Below, piece by piece: positions 36,775 through 47,413 of a stretch of DNA of 64,000 nucleotides; positions within the stretch are counted from its first letter, which is position 1; each line of letters opens with the position of its first letter. Origin of the DNA: Loxodes magnus (Eukaryota; Ciliophora; Karyorelictea; Loxodida; Loxodidae); assembly GCA_946699065.1 (NCBI GenBank), contig CAMPDV010000008.1, positions 124,001-188,000 on the forward strand, read 5' to 3'. The position numbers and the translations under genes were made by a program. Below the pieces are notes generated by a model. The model worked only from the letters and a program-made list of their open reading frames with translations, was not told the DNA's origin and did no database searches.

Positions 36775-38007
36775 ATGTCAAAGTAGAAGGTGATAATGAA
36801 CCATGATGGAAGCATTGATGATTTTATGGCTTTGGCTATGCTTGCTTCGAATGATGATATTGAACTTCTTGGAGTTATTGTTACGCCTGCTGATTGTATG
36901 GGTGATGAAACTTGTGAGGGTACTTATAAGATGCTACATTTAATGGGAAAATCCTAGATTCCTATAGCTTTGTCAGTAGTTTCAGGGATAAATCCTTTCC
37001 CTTATGAATACAGATATCCATGCTTATGCTTTAATTTATTACCAGTACTGAACGAGAAAAATCTCACACTTCCTGAATTTAGATAAGATGGAACGTAATT
37101 TTTAGTAGAGCTTTTACAGTAAGCTGATGAATAAGTGGTTATGGTATGTACCGGCCCACTTACAACCTTAAGAGACGCAATCAAAATTGATCCTAATATT
37201 CAAAGCAAAATTAAGCAGATAGTATGAATGGGAGGTGCCTTCCTTGATAATTGTATAAATCCAATACCATCAGGAAATATTGATGTTGGTATATGTCCAG
37301 GAGGTAACCATTATGCTGAATTTAACGTTTGGTACGATCCTTAAGCTGCATATGATGTAATTGTTAAGAGCACTTGTGATATGATAATGTTTCCTTTAAA
37401 TGTGGCTAATAAATCGCCAATTAATCCTTAGTTTGTTATTAAAATGGCTTAAGACTACAAAAAATATCCTCTCTATGATTTAGCTGCGAATGCCTATGCT
37501 CTTGTAGCATTTTAAGAAGGATTTTGCTTATGGGATGTAATGGCAGCAGTATATGTAGGAAAGCCAGAACTTTATGATGTTATTTAGGAACTTCATTGTA
37601 ACGTTCATATTAAAGGTAAGTAGGCAGGTACCACTTTTGTAGATCCAAAGAATGGCAGAAAAGTAAAAGTGGCTGTTGAAATTAGCAACGAAAACGTTTA
37701 AAGGTTTTATGAATATATCTTTTAATAGCTCAAATACACTCCAAAAAAGCAAGGATTAACTATCTGTTATGAAGACTAAGTTCAATAACTCGCAGACGTT
37801 CCAAATTCTTTTAAGGAACTATAAGATATGGCAAAAGCTTTTTATGGAGATGGCTATATTTGTGCCTCAATAGAGAAGAATCAACATATAATTATTCATG
37901 ACTAGCAAAAGTGAAATAAAGTTATCGATGAAGGAACTTTAAGAAGTTGTGATTTCAAAATTCACGTCCATAAGTCAAGTAATGAATAGCAAAAGCTACC
38001 TTAGTGA
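36775..38007 (+). CDS. Inosine-uridine-type nucleoside hydrolase family, 410 aa
   Basis: The N-terminal signature VIMNHDGSIDDFMALAML matches the calcium and ribose site of nucleoside hydrolases, which split nucleosides into base and ribose. CTGPLTTLRDA, VWMGGAF and LWDVMAAVY (late Asp) are further family segments. Differences: the family usually reads DxDxxxDD, and here the first Asp is Asn. The C-terminus is longer than the roughly 310-340-aa enzymes. TGA at 37225 (VWMGG) is Trp. TGA at 37912 is also read as Trp because 30 coding-like codons follow, ending in a tandem TGA TGA (38005-38010). If 37912 is the stop, the protein is 379 aa. Confidence 0.85.
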
Positions 38008-38510
38008 TGAATCCTTTTTTAATAGAAAACTTATTTCCTTTCAATTCTTTATACTTAAATATATCAAACTAGCATTAATAGGATTTAAGATTGGATAACT
38101 TATATAATAGTATCTAATCTCTTGCTTAAGAAATTCTTCTTTCTTCTCTGTAAAATATCCCTAATAAGTTTGTATTTATTGGCTTTTCCATTTTTTTCAA
38201 TAATAGAACTAAAGTATCTATTATGTTAGACTAATCACTAAATTGATAGTAGTTAGAGCAAAAGAGTAACTCATATGCTAATCATTCACACTTTATGCTC
38301 TTTAACTAGGTTTATTTTACTCATCCTAGTTCTTTTTTTTTCTTTTAAACAAGGGAAAATTTTAGTGGTTTTAAATGCCAAATTAAGAAAATGAGTTAGT
38401 ATTATAGCGTGAGAATAAAGGAGAGGAAGAAGATAAGACTAGCATAAGAAGAGTAGGCATAGTGGTGTATTATAATTAATTATTTAAAAGTAAAAGTAAT
38501 TAAATTGTGA
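38008..38510. other. Intergenic between convergent genes, no gene seen
   Basis: 500 nt of 3' flanks of the hydrolase (plus) and Sec61 (minus). T-rich left part, A/G-rich right part on the plus strand. Confidence 0.4.
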
Positions 38511-39938
38511 TCATAAAGTGAATAATCCCATACTTTCATACTTTTCTTTACTCGCTGCTTCGAAATACTAGTAAATTATTGTCACTGCCAACAAAATTCC
38601 AGTTCCGCTTCCTATTGCGCCCATGAAGTCTGCGATGATTGTTAATGTTCCAATGCACATGCCTCCAAATGCTGCTGCGTTAGGAATGTATCTGTTCAAT
38701 TCTTTTACCATTGAATGTTATCTGTGACCATGGAGAAACATTTATTGTTCTCTTAGTTATTTAGCCACATCTTTAGCTGAGGAACCAGAAACTTCAATCC
38801 AAGTTTTGGAGAATAAAGCGCAGGAAATGAGTACGAACGATATGTAGAAAAGAGCATGGAAAGGGTCAGCTATAACTTCAGCTAATTCTCTAGGAGGACT
38901 AATATAATATGCGAGTCCTCCAACTGGCACACTTTAACCGGACATGTCAATATCCTACCATTATCCTAATAGATTGATCAAAAAGTTAGTCTTATAACGT
39001 TTATAAAGGATCTGGCTGAAAAAGTAAAGGTTAGAAACAAGAGCAGTTTGTAAGATTATAGGAATGTTAGATGTGTAGAAAAGTCTTATTGGATAGGTAC
39101 CCTATTATCCTCTAACCTTCTAAGATCTTACTGGAAGTTCTACTTTGAATCCTTAAAAGTAAATAACAATCAAAAAGACAAGAACGGTGGCTAATAGATT
39201 CGTAACATTAGGAGCATGAGATCTATAGAAAGCTTCCTAGATTGCTGTAGCTTTATTTGGTCTAACAACTAGCAAGTGGAAAAGAGCGAGTATTGCACCT
39301 TCGAATTCTGTTCCTCTTCCAGTGCTGATGGTAGTTGGACTAAAGGCTCTCCAAACAATGTTTTCACAAATGTTAGTTGCTATGAAGAGGGAAATACCAC
39401 TTCCTAGTCCGTAGCCTTTTTACAAAAATTCGTCCAAAATAATGACGATGACACCAGCTACGAATAGCTGAGATATTATCAATAAAGCAGTTCCAGCACC
39501 AAGTACATTAACATCTCCATACATTCCACTCATTACATAAGCGACTGCTTCTCCAAGTGTAATTAGCATACCAAATAATTTTTGAGCTCCATTAAACAAT
39601 GCTCGATCTTCCTTGAGCGTTTAATCCACGTCGATTATCTTACTGCCGGCAAGTAGTTGCATAACCATTCCAGACGTTACAATAGGACTAATACCAAGTT
39701 CCATAAGAGTACCTCTATTACTTGCAAGTATGACTCTCATCCAATAAAATGGATCTCCAGTTGATTGAGTATGGATACCATAGAGTGGAATTTAACAGCA
39801 AACAAGGAAAATGAAAAGAGTGATCGCTGTTCATAAAATCTTATTTCTAAACGAAATCTTGCGATCAGGTGTATCAACTTCAGGAAGGATACACAAAGCA
39901 GGTCTTATTAATGTTATGAACCTAACTTTCTCTGACAT
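38511..39938 (-). CDS. SEC61A: Sec61 alpha translocon channel, 475 aa
   Basis: Full-length (animal Sec61 alpha 476 aa), with ten expected membrane helices of the ER protein-conducting channel. Conserved segments include [93 protein letters not shown] and [23 protein letters not shown] at 39841-39843 encodes the invariant Trp before TAITLF. Intronless, ending at TGA 38511. The start MSEKVRFI fits the family N-terminus, so the reading frame that runs into it from upstream must be a separate product. Confidence 0.97.
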
Positions 39939-40165
39939 TTTAGATATATCTTTGTAAATTTCTTTAAATATGAAAATATTGCTGTAAATAAAGCTAATTT
40001 AGCTAAAATACTCATAACAGGGTTTGAATAAGCAAAGATAATATTCCAAGCCTTGTCTAAGATGACGTTTTCAGTTTATTTAAATTGACAGAATCATCTG
40101 AAAAATACTCTTTATTGCTAATAAATAGCTTCCTACTTCACAGTAGGAGAAACTTCAGCGCTCAT
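39939..40165 (-). CDS. Small possible membrane protein upstream of Sec61, end unresolved
   Basis: The ATG at 40165 begins MSAEVSPTVKQEAIYQQQ. One TGA is read as Trp (FFR-W-FCQF), then a hydrophobic helix (NPVMSILAKLALFTAIFSYL) and a basic tail. No TGA occurs before the Sec61 start; the frame runs 200 nt into Sec61 in another register (next TGA 39737). The feature is cut at the Sec61 ATG for reporting only. It is also in the same frame as the upstream gene at 40388-41755 with no TGA between, so it could be that gene's C-terminus. Function unknown. Confidence 0.4.
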
Positions 40166-40387
40166 GATTAACTAAGCTTTTAATAAGTTTTTAGCCTTTA
40201 GAAGTTGATTTACTAGTTTGCTTTTGATAAGTATTAAAAAAGTCAATTTTAATTGTTAAGCGTATAATGAAAATGAAGATATAGCAAATTCATAATAAAA
40301 CTCTTTTTAGTTTAACTTTCTAAGTTTCAATTTTAAGATAAAATTAGCAAACAGATAAAGATTTTGAACTATGAAATTATTACATTA

Positions 40388-41755
40388 AAGGATGCAATTG
40401 TCTATACCTTTTTTAAGTTTACCTCTCATTTTCAAATAGTTTGATATGTTGCTAGCTCGTGTTGCTTTGAAATCTTTAAGTGCGTCTTTTTGCATTCCAA
40501 CACGTAGGCTATAGTCTTATTAGTCATACCCATCTTTTAGAATAAGCTACGAAGATTAAAAAGCGTTTTTTGATATTTTTTTCATTTATTAGATTGTTTC
40601 GATGTAATCCTTTCCACTTTTTATGTATCTATCACAGTCTTTGATTAGAGATTTGAACCTTTAATATTCAATAGACTTTAATCTCTTATTTCGAGTTTGA
40701 GATGTGATAGGTCTGTTTGAGACCATATTTGGCAGAACATCAGATTTCATTTCTCCTCGACTTACATTTTAAGAATCGACTTCGTTATTAATTCCGCTTT
40801 GCTAGAGAGAATTGTTTAAAGATGTTCTCTAGCTTTATGAGGTAAAGCATCTTAATCCTCTTGAGCAGCTTCTGTTTTTGTTTATTTTTCTAGAATTATT
40901 TAGTTATTCTGGTTAAGGCATGCTTTAGGGTTATTAGCCTCCTTCCGCTTTCTCTTCTTATTACTCCATTTCAAGTAAGTTCATTTTTCTACGCATTAAC
41001 AGTCACTAGCTTCGATTTGCTATAACCTACAATTTAGGATTATTATTATCAATTTTAGGTGGTTTATCGTACTTTATATTAGATTGAGGAGCCATGTAAT
41101 AGATCTATCTTTTATCGAATATCAAAATAGGATTTCTTGCTGAATAAGGGTCTCAGATATTATTTTTCCAAATTTGCTACTTATTATTGTTAAGATTCGC
41201 TTCTTTCTACAGTTATTACTCCTTAGAAACTTGATAAAAACTCTTCTTTTGTTAATTATTCTTCGTGCTCTTTCCTTTTACTTGCTATTCGTTTTTAGTT
41301 TAGTCCTAAGAAATCTCCTTGATATTAGCATTGGTATTCTCCTCATTCCATACATTAAATTACCTTTAGTCTTTTTAATCTTTTAGATGGTTTAACTTTT
41401 TGATAAACTCATTGTCTTTACTATTTAACTAGTCGCTGTTATCTGCTTTAGACTATTTCATGTCATTACCTATTTCTTAAAAATATTCAAATTAAAATCC
41501 TTTTTTAAGCTATTTAGTAGCTTCTTAAAACTAGATCTCAGCAAGGTTTTAGTCACTTTCTGAGAGTCTTCTTGAAATCGCTGATTTAATTCTCTGATTA
41601 GCTTTTTTAATATTCTGCCACCTTCTTTCCTTTTTCTCCCTAGCTTCCTTAGCCATGTCCTAGAGTATAGTAGATTTTTCTGGATTCTAGCATATTTTGT
41701 AATCTCTAAAGGATTCACACGAACTACACACGGAAATTATTTTTTAAGTAGTCAT
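40388..41755 (-). CDS. Disordered/coiled-coil protein, 3' end unresolved
   Basis: The ATG at 41755 (MTTQKIISVCSSCESFRDYK) leads into a Lys/Gln/Asn-rich protein with short coiled coils and a more ordered C-terminal part (RVGMQKDALKDFKATRASN). Two TGA codons (within KNNI-W-DPYSARNP and NRSQ-W-LLMRR) are read as Trp because the same frame remains coding on both sides. Coding composition fades near 40390, where TAA follows DNCIL. The frame stays free of TGA to 39737, so the stop is not identified. No intron was found that supplies one. Family not recognised. Confidence 0.55.
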
Positions 41756-42362
41756 TAATCTCTTACACTATATTTAAATACCAAACTGATATCAATTACT
41801 CAACTAAGCACCTCACTATACTCTCACTTATAAAGAGTACCATTTAATATCATCAGGTACTTGGTTTTTTTAAGATAACGACTAGGAATATTTTTAGTCA
41901 CTTGAACGACTGTTTAAAGTAACTCACTTTAATCAACGAAAATAGTGCATTAACTGTCTTACTATTACATAGTGTTTTTAATAAAACGCTCTATTAATGG
42001 TATAACAATATATATCTAGCTCTATTGCTTTCACTTTACCTATCTTCACTTTATGCTTTATCACTCTTTCCTCTTATTTACCTCCAAGCTAAAATACCTT
42101 TTTTATGCTAATCTCTGGTATGTTTTATCTATCAGTTTCATAGATTGGACTAAAGATATCTGTAATACTATAAATTTAAAGTCCTTTCTTAGTTAATTTT
42201 GGTATCATGGAAGTATAGCATTTTAGTAACTAGCAAAATGATAGAGGTAGAAAGCGATAGCGATAAGGCTAAAATACATATACAAGTGGTTAACTTTCTA
42301 GAGCCTCTCATTATAAAACTATGGTAGTAGACTTAAAGCCTCTAATTTATACACTGAGATAA
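41756..42362. other. Divergent intergenic region, no gene seen
   Basis: About 600 nt between a minus gene and the plus TPR gene, expected to hold both promoters. AT-rich, no coding frame. Confidence 0.4.
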
Positions 42363-43822
42363 ATGGATTATAAAGGGTTAAGAAACTAAGTTATTAATTT
42401 AAATAAGGAATCCCTTGCTCTTCTTACTAACTAGAAGTTTGATTAATGTCTACAAGTACTTAAACAAGCTGAGTAACTCATACTTTAAGAAGGAGTTAAA
42501 GGAGATCCTGTGAGGAAGAAGCTTCTTGGTACTACTTACAATAACCTATCCTGCTATTATAAAAGGTATCTTAATGATGCAGGTAAAAGAAACCTAATGT
42601 ATCGCTTAAGTATTTACTGAAAGCTTTGAAGTTGGAGTAAGATCTTGGTAATCTGTAGCAGTTGAGTGCGACACATCTAAACTTATGTGTTGTATTCTCA
42701 GCTTTGCATAAGCATGAACTTGCTCTGTAGCATGTACTATAAAGCCTCTAGTAGATCTAGATTCTTCTCAAAAGAGAAGAAAATGTAGAGTACTAAGAGG
42801 TAGATTCAGAGTTAATCTTTTAAGAGGAGGAATTGAATTACTTTGAAGAGGGTGGACAGAAAGACTAAAAAGTAATATAGCCAAGAGACAAGTCACATAA
42901 AAAGGCTTTATTGTAAACAAAAATAGCAGCTTTGTTTAACTTAGCAGTAGAATACGAGTTTCTAAATAAGAAAGAGGAAGCTTTGTAAACTTTTAAAAAA
43001 TCATGAAATTTAAGCAGGAATATATTTGGAGATTCTCATAACTTGACTATCAAAATTTAGAAATGTATTATTAATTTGACCCAGAGGTAGCATTCTAAGG
43101 AGATTAGTAAAGGATTAAAAGAAAAATCTTGAAAGATTTAGATAAGAAAATCATTGCAAATGTCAAATAATTCTATCTATTTGCATACTGATCAAATACC
43201 TTTAAGGAAATAGAAAGAAAGCAAACTCAGGGTATTTTAAAGAAATTAGACTCTTTAAATGAGACCAATGACTAACTAATTAATAACTGAGTTTTAGAAC
43301 TAGATCAGCTTTAATGAAAGTTTGCTAAAATGTGATGATCTAACTTTGACAAATAAAGTACCTAAGATATTGAATAATTCTTTAACCCAAGGCAAGTTAA
43401 GTAATGAAAAAGCTTTAAGTTCTAAAATAATTCGGTTCTCTCCTACTAAACCTAATAGAAATAAAATCTTTTTATCTAACGATTGGTCATATAAAAAGTT
43501 CTAAACTATAAACGAAAAAATCCAGTAAATTGACTAAAGCCTAGACAATTCTGAAAAATACGTAAAATCACGAGACAAAAAGAGGAATGATTTTTCTATT
43601 TGCTTGAATCAAAAAGCCAAAAACCTAAGAAAAATAGAATTAACAAAAGCATCAATCTTTAAGTAACAAAGGACGATAAGTTAAGAAAAGCAAGATTAAA
43701 ATATACAAATATGAACTTAGCATTATCAACATAAACCAAGATAGAAAATAATAAGCAAGCATAGAAGATATGTTTACATTGATAAACATGGATAGGAGGC
43801 TTATAATAGTTTTATCATTTGA
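42363..43822 (+). CDS. TPR-repeat protein, 480 aa
   Basis: Starts MDYKGLRNQVINLNKESL. A 17-nt intron (42566-42582, GTATCT...GCAG) joins the first TPR helix (TYNNLSCYYKRQ) to its partner (KKPNVSLKYLLKALKLE). Further TPR-like helices follow (LNLCVVFSALHKHELALQHV; AALFNLAVEYEFLNKKEEAL), giving three or more repeats in residues 15-210. The C-terminal half is basic, Ser/Asn-rich and disordered. TGA codons at 43004, 43129 and 43712 are read as Trp; the last is followed by coding-like RRYVYIDKHGQEAYNS before TGA 43820. TPRs mediate protein assembly, and in ciliates many serve flagellar or trafficking complexes. The exact role is unknown. Confidence 0.78.
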
Positions 43823-44281
43823 CTCTTTTATTTCATTTTTTCAAAATCATTTCTGTAGCAAAAAATGTAAATATTTGAGAATTTCTATCTTTGAAATATA
43901 AGTCTTAAGTGTATATACATCATAGTTATATAGGAATTAGTATGAGAAAGGTATTTTGCTCTAAATAAAGTTTCGATTTACAAGATAAGTCTATTTACTT
44001 CAATCAATCTTTTTCCATTTTGATTTGAAAGTTTTAAAGGAAATTTATCTGTATTATCAGTTTACTTTATTTTATCCTTTTCATCTAATATAAATCATCT
44101 TTAACTCTATGCATCCTTAACTAAACGTATTTTTCTTACGCTCTTTTGTGTAATTTTCTCAGTCTGCCGTACCTAAATATAATAGAGCAATTATGACTAT
44201 ATATTCATTTAGCTGACTAACTTCTTTAGTAATTATGAGAGTTACTCTATATTACTGGATTAGCTATATTCCTTATTTTAA
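43823..44281. other. Intergenic, no gene seen
   Basis: 460 nt between the TPR gene and the retroelement remnant. No target-site duplication or element 5' end could be recognised. Confidence 0.35.
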
Positions 44282-45800
44282 TTTGCTATTATGAAGCAAT
44301 TTTTTGGTTACTTAAAAGTTCTAAGCCTATACTGCTACCCTTTTAGATACTATGATCTATTTGCAGCTAGAAAGACAAATAACTACACCATAAATAATTA
44401 TAAAATGCCAAGCTATGTGACTAAGTTATTTGATTAAGCAAAAAACGATAATACTTCTTATTAGAAAGCCTCCATGTTATCTAGACTTCATAATAAAGAA
44501 GTTACAAAGCTAAGAGTTAATCTTATAAAAAAGGTATTTCTATATGCTTAAGTAGACTAAGATTTTAATAAATCCTAGAATTTGTAATCAAATGAACTTA
44601 AGTTGCAACCAATAGCAATCGTTTATTGGAAATTAAGAAACTAAAGTCTATAATAAATGTTAGAATTTAAGTGAAACTAAATTAAACTTTTCTAATTAAA
44701 AAATAGATGGAATATATAGAACAAACTGTTTATTTTAAATTAAAGTAAGGTTTTCCTTAAGAAATGCATATTTTCACTGAATAAGAATTAAATAAATAAT
44801 AGTTTAGCTTGCAAATAATAAAGCTTCAGGTAATGATGAGTTGAAAGCTGAACTTATTAAATATGAAGGATAAGAATTATATAAAATTATCACTAGTTTG
44901 GTTAATAATATGCTCAGGTTATACTTAATTCCAGATACAATGAAAAATATTCATATTCTACCAATTTTTAAGAAAGGAAGCAAAAGTTCATGATCTAATT
45001 TACGTCCAATAACTTAATTAAATTGTCTCTTGAAAATAGATGATAAAGCTTTAACTTAGCGTTTATATAAATACATTGATCAACGAAATATTATTCATTA
45101 AACTTAATTTGGATTTATACGAAATCATTCAAATACTCAGTAAATTTGAATCATTTAACAAATTATTGTTTGACACGACAAAGGGCCATGCAATAAATAA
45201 CTGATAGTTACAATGATTGATGTAGAAAAAATGTTTGATAGTATTTGCAGAAAATTACTCTTTGATCATCTTCGAAGGCTCAGGCTTCCTCTAGGATTAG
45301 TTTTGGCTCTAGAATCCATTTATAATAATGTTAATGCAAAGTTTATTATTGATGGAAATCTTACGAGGACAATTTAGTATAACAATGGAGTTTTATAAGA
45401 GAGCAGTCACGGACCTTTACTTGCAATCTTATAAAATGATATTATTATAAGATATTTGGAAGATAATCAGAAGAAACTAGGATTAAAATACTATCTAGAA
45501 GCTTTGTAATTAGAGCCTTTTCTGATGATTTGATAGATTATATGATTCCTAGAAAAACACTTAAAATTATTAAAAACCACAGTCAAATTTTTTGCTTGAG
45601 TAAAACTAACAATTAATGTAGCTAAATGTAAAGTAATAGAATTCTTAAAAAAAGCAAGCAATAGGAGAGTTAAACTACTACTGCTTTGAACCTAAATGGA
45701 ATACCAATTTCTTAAAAAGATTAAATAGCTTATCAAGGAAATCATCTTGGATGCAAGTAAAATTATAAATTGCATTGTGCAGCAGCTTTCTAGCCGTTTC
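44282..45800 (+). mobile_element. Decayed non-LTR (LINE-type) retrotransposon, RT region
   Basis: Reverse transcriptase motifs appear in order but in shifting frames. IFTEQELN at about 44770 is followed after a frameshift by NKASGNDELKAELIK (44820). Next come NLRPITQLNCLLKI, FGFIRNHSNTQ, TMIDVEKMFDS (45213), ESSHGPLLAIL, then after another shift AFSDDLIDY (45515-45530, a YADD-box equivalent), TINVAKCKVIEFL and, shifted again, LNLNGIPISQ. At least three frameshifts and several TGAs make it inactive. An upstream 126-codon ORF (44282-44662) may be the linker before RT. No endonuclease or poly(A) tail is seen. It uses TAA/TAG as Gln, so it decayed from an element adapted to this code. Confidence 0.8.
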
Positions 45801-46330
45801 CAAAGTTACTACTATACTTTCTAAATATGGAGCTTTATCCCCAATTTGCTTCAAAACTCTTTGCCTAACTTTTATTTTACCTAAAGCTGAATATGGATGT
45901 GATATTACTCCATGAGCTACCATAGGAGGAATAAAAAGAGTTACGGATAGATTTGTAAAATCGCAAAGATTCATTTCCAGATTAGTATTTAGATCTTCTA
46001 AACTGACATTCAATGAATCTTGTTTTATTGATTTGATTTGCTTCCATTTATTCACATAATCACTTTAAAATATTTACGCTTCTACTAAAAATCAATCTAA
46101 ATTAGTAAAAATAATCCAACATAAGATATTGCGTTTTTATTTAATAAAAGCAACAAGAATAAATTACCTTATTAGAATCTTATAAACAAATGCATAAATA
46201 TATATAACTTTGATATTTAACTGACCTAGGATAGTAAGGAATTTAATAAACACTTGGAAACTAAAGAAAATAGAAACTTTTACAACAATGTTTCTAAAGA
46301 AACTTGATCATACCTACAGTAAAAAGAATT
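45801..46330. other. Region downstream of RT remnant
   Basis: Frames fragment here. Parts may be the decayed retroelement C-terminus. A stretch at 46225-46300 (KEFNKHLETKENRNFYNN) looks coding but could not be joined to a start or stop. Confidence 0.3.
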
Positions 46331-46841
46331 ATGGATCAAATAGGAAATTCAAATATGTTTCCTGAAATAATATATACTAAATATAATAGACATATGGTTA
46401 GAGAAACTATTTCTATTTACAAGCTTAGAACTTATACACATAATTTTCAATAAGAACTCAGTATACGCCACTACAACGTACAATATAGCATTATTTATTT
46501 AAGTGGCATATATTTTGAAGAATTTAGCCATATTTTTGATTGCTAATATTATAAAGACACCTTTTAGGAATTAGAAAATAATATAGTTTTTAAAAACAAG
46601 GATAAGAAAAAAAGCTATATGACTGAAACTATATATATCATCATTTAAAAAAACCAAATTTCTAAAATAGACAAATTATAAATCATTCTTCTCCAAATTA
46701 TAGAGAAAGTGTTTTTAGTTATTTTAGTTGAAAGAAGAGATTTTAAATGAAATGACTGAGCTAGATCAAAGAGAAAAGATAATTATTAAGAAGTTAAGCA
46801 AAGAAGACCTGAAAAAGAAAGAAAAAAAGATATTTGATTGA
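46331..46841 (+). CDS. Hypothetical protein with one 19-nt intron, 163 aa
   Basis: Starts MDQIGNSNMFPEIIYTKYN. Removing GTGTTT...TTTTAG (46709-46727) joins the first 126 codons to a charged coiled-coil end (LDQREKIIIKKLSKEDLKKK) and a TGA at 46839. The donor is GTG rather than GTA, weaker than others here. Composition of exon 1 is AT-rich with many Tyr/Ile, so it may be retroelement debris. No family recognised. Confidence 0.35.
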
Positions 46842-47413
46842 AATATGCTAAACTTTTATTTTAGCATTTTGTAATATTTGTGACTTAGGCTATAATTATT
46901 ACATTATATCCCAATATTTATATATATATTTAAGCACTTATATTTAGTTTTTGATTGATTGATGTATATTAAATATTGTAGCATTGATTTGATGAAGTTT
47001 ATCTTTTCTCTGATTTTAATATTTATTTACCTATATTCTTTTCATTTCTCTTTAGCTTTTTTCACATATAAAATATGGTATCTAATTTAATTTAAATTAA
47101 TTAGAAAAAAAACTTAATTCTATAGAGAAAAACACACTTTAAATAGAACCCTATTAATTAATCTTTTAACGAAAAGAAAATTAATAACCTATTATACTCT
47201 TCGTTTAAAAGTCAATGTTTAACTTATTGGTTCTTTGCTGTTATTTAAAATATTTACATTGAAGTGTATCTGTATAGAATTGAAGTAATAATATATTTCC
47301 ATTTAATATATTAATTTGATATATAGTTGATTAGCTTTTATAGTTTAAATAACTTTAACGCTTATAAATATAGTTATGCTATTTAAAATATGTTATGCTG
47401 TCTAAAGTTTATT
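46842..47413. other. Very AT-rich intergenic region, no gene seen
   Basis: 570 nt with almost no G or C runs, downstream of both neighbours (convergent). No coding frame. Confidence 0.4.

Noticed and set aside
41470-41718. 82-codon minus-strand ORF (MNPLEITKYARIQ)
   Set aside because: It lies in another frame of the gene starting at 41755, whose own frame stays coding over the whole stretch.
45678-46055. 125-codon minus-strand ORF free of TAA/TAG/TGA
   Set aside because: It overlaps, antisense, the decayed RT C-terminus (plus-strand LNLNGIPISQ near 45690). Under the host code its apparent TAG end would not be a stop, and no family is recognised, so it is most likely a shadow.
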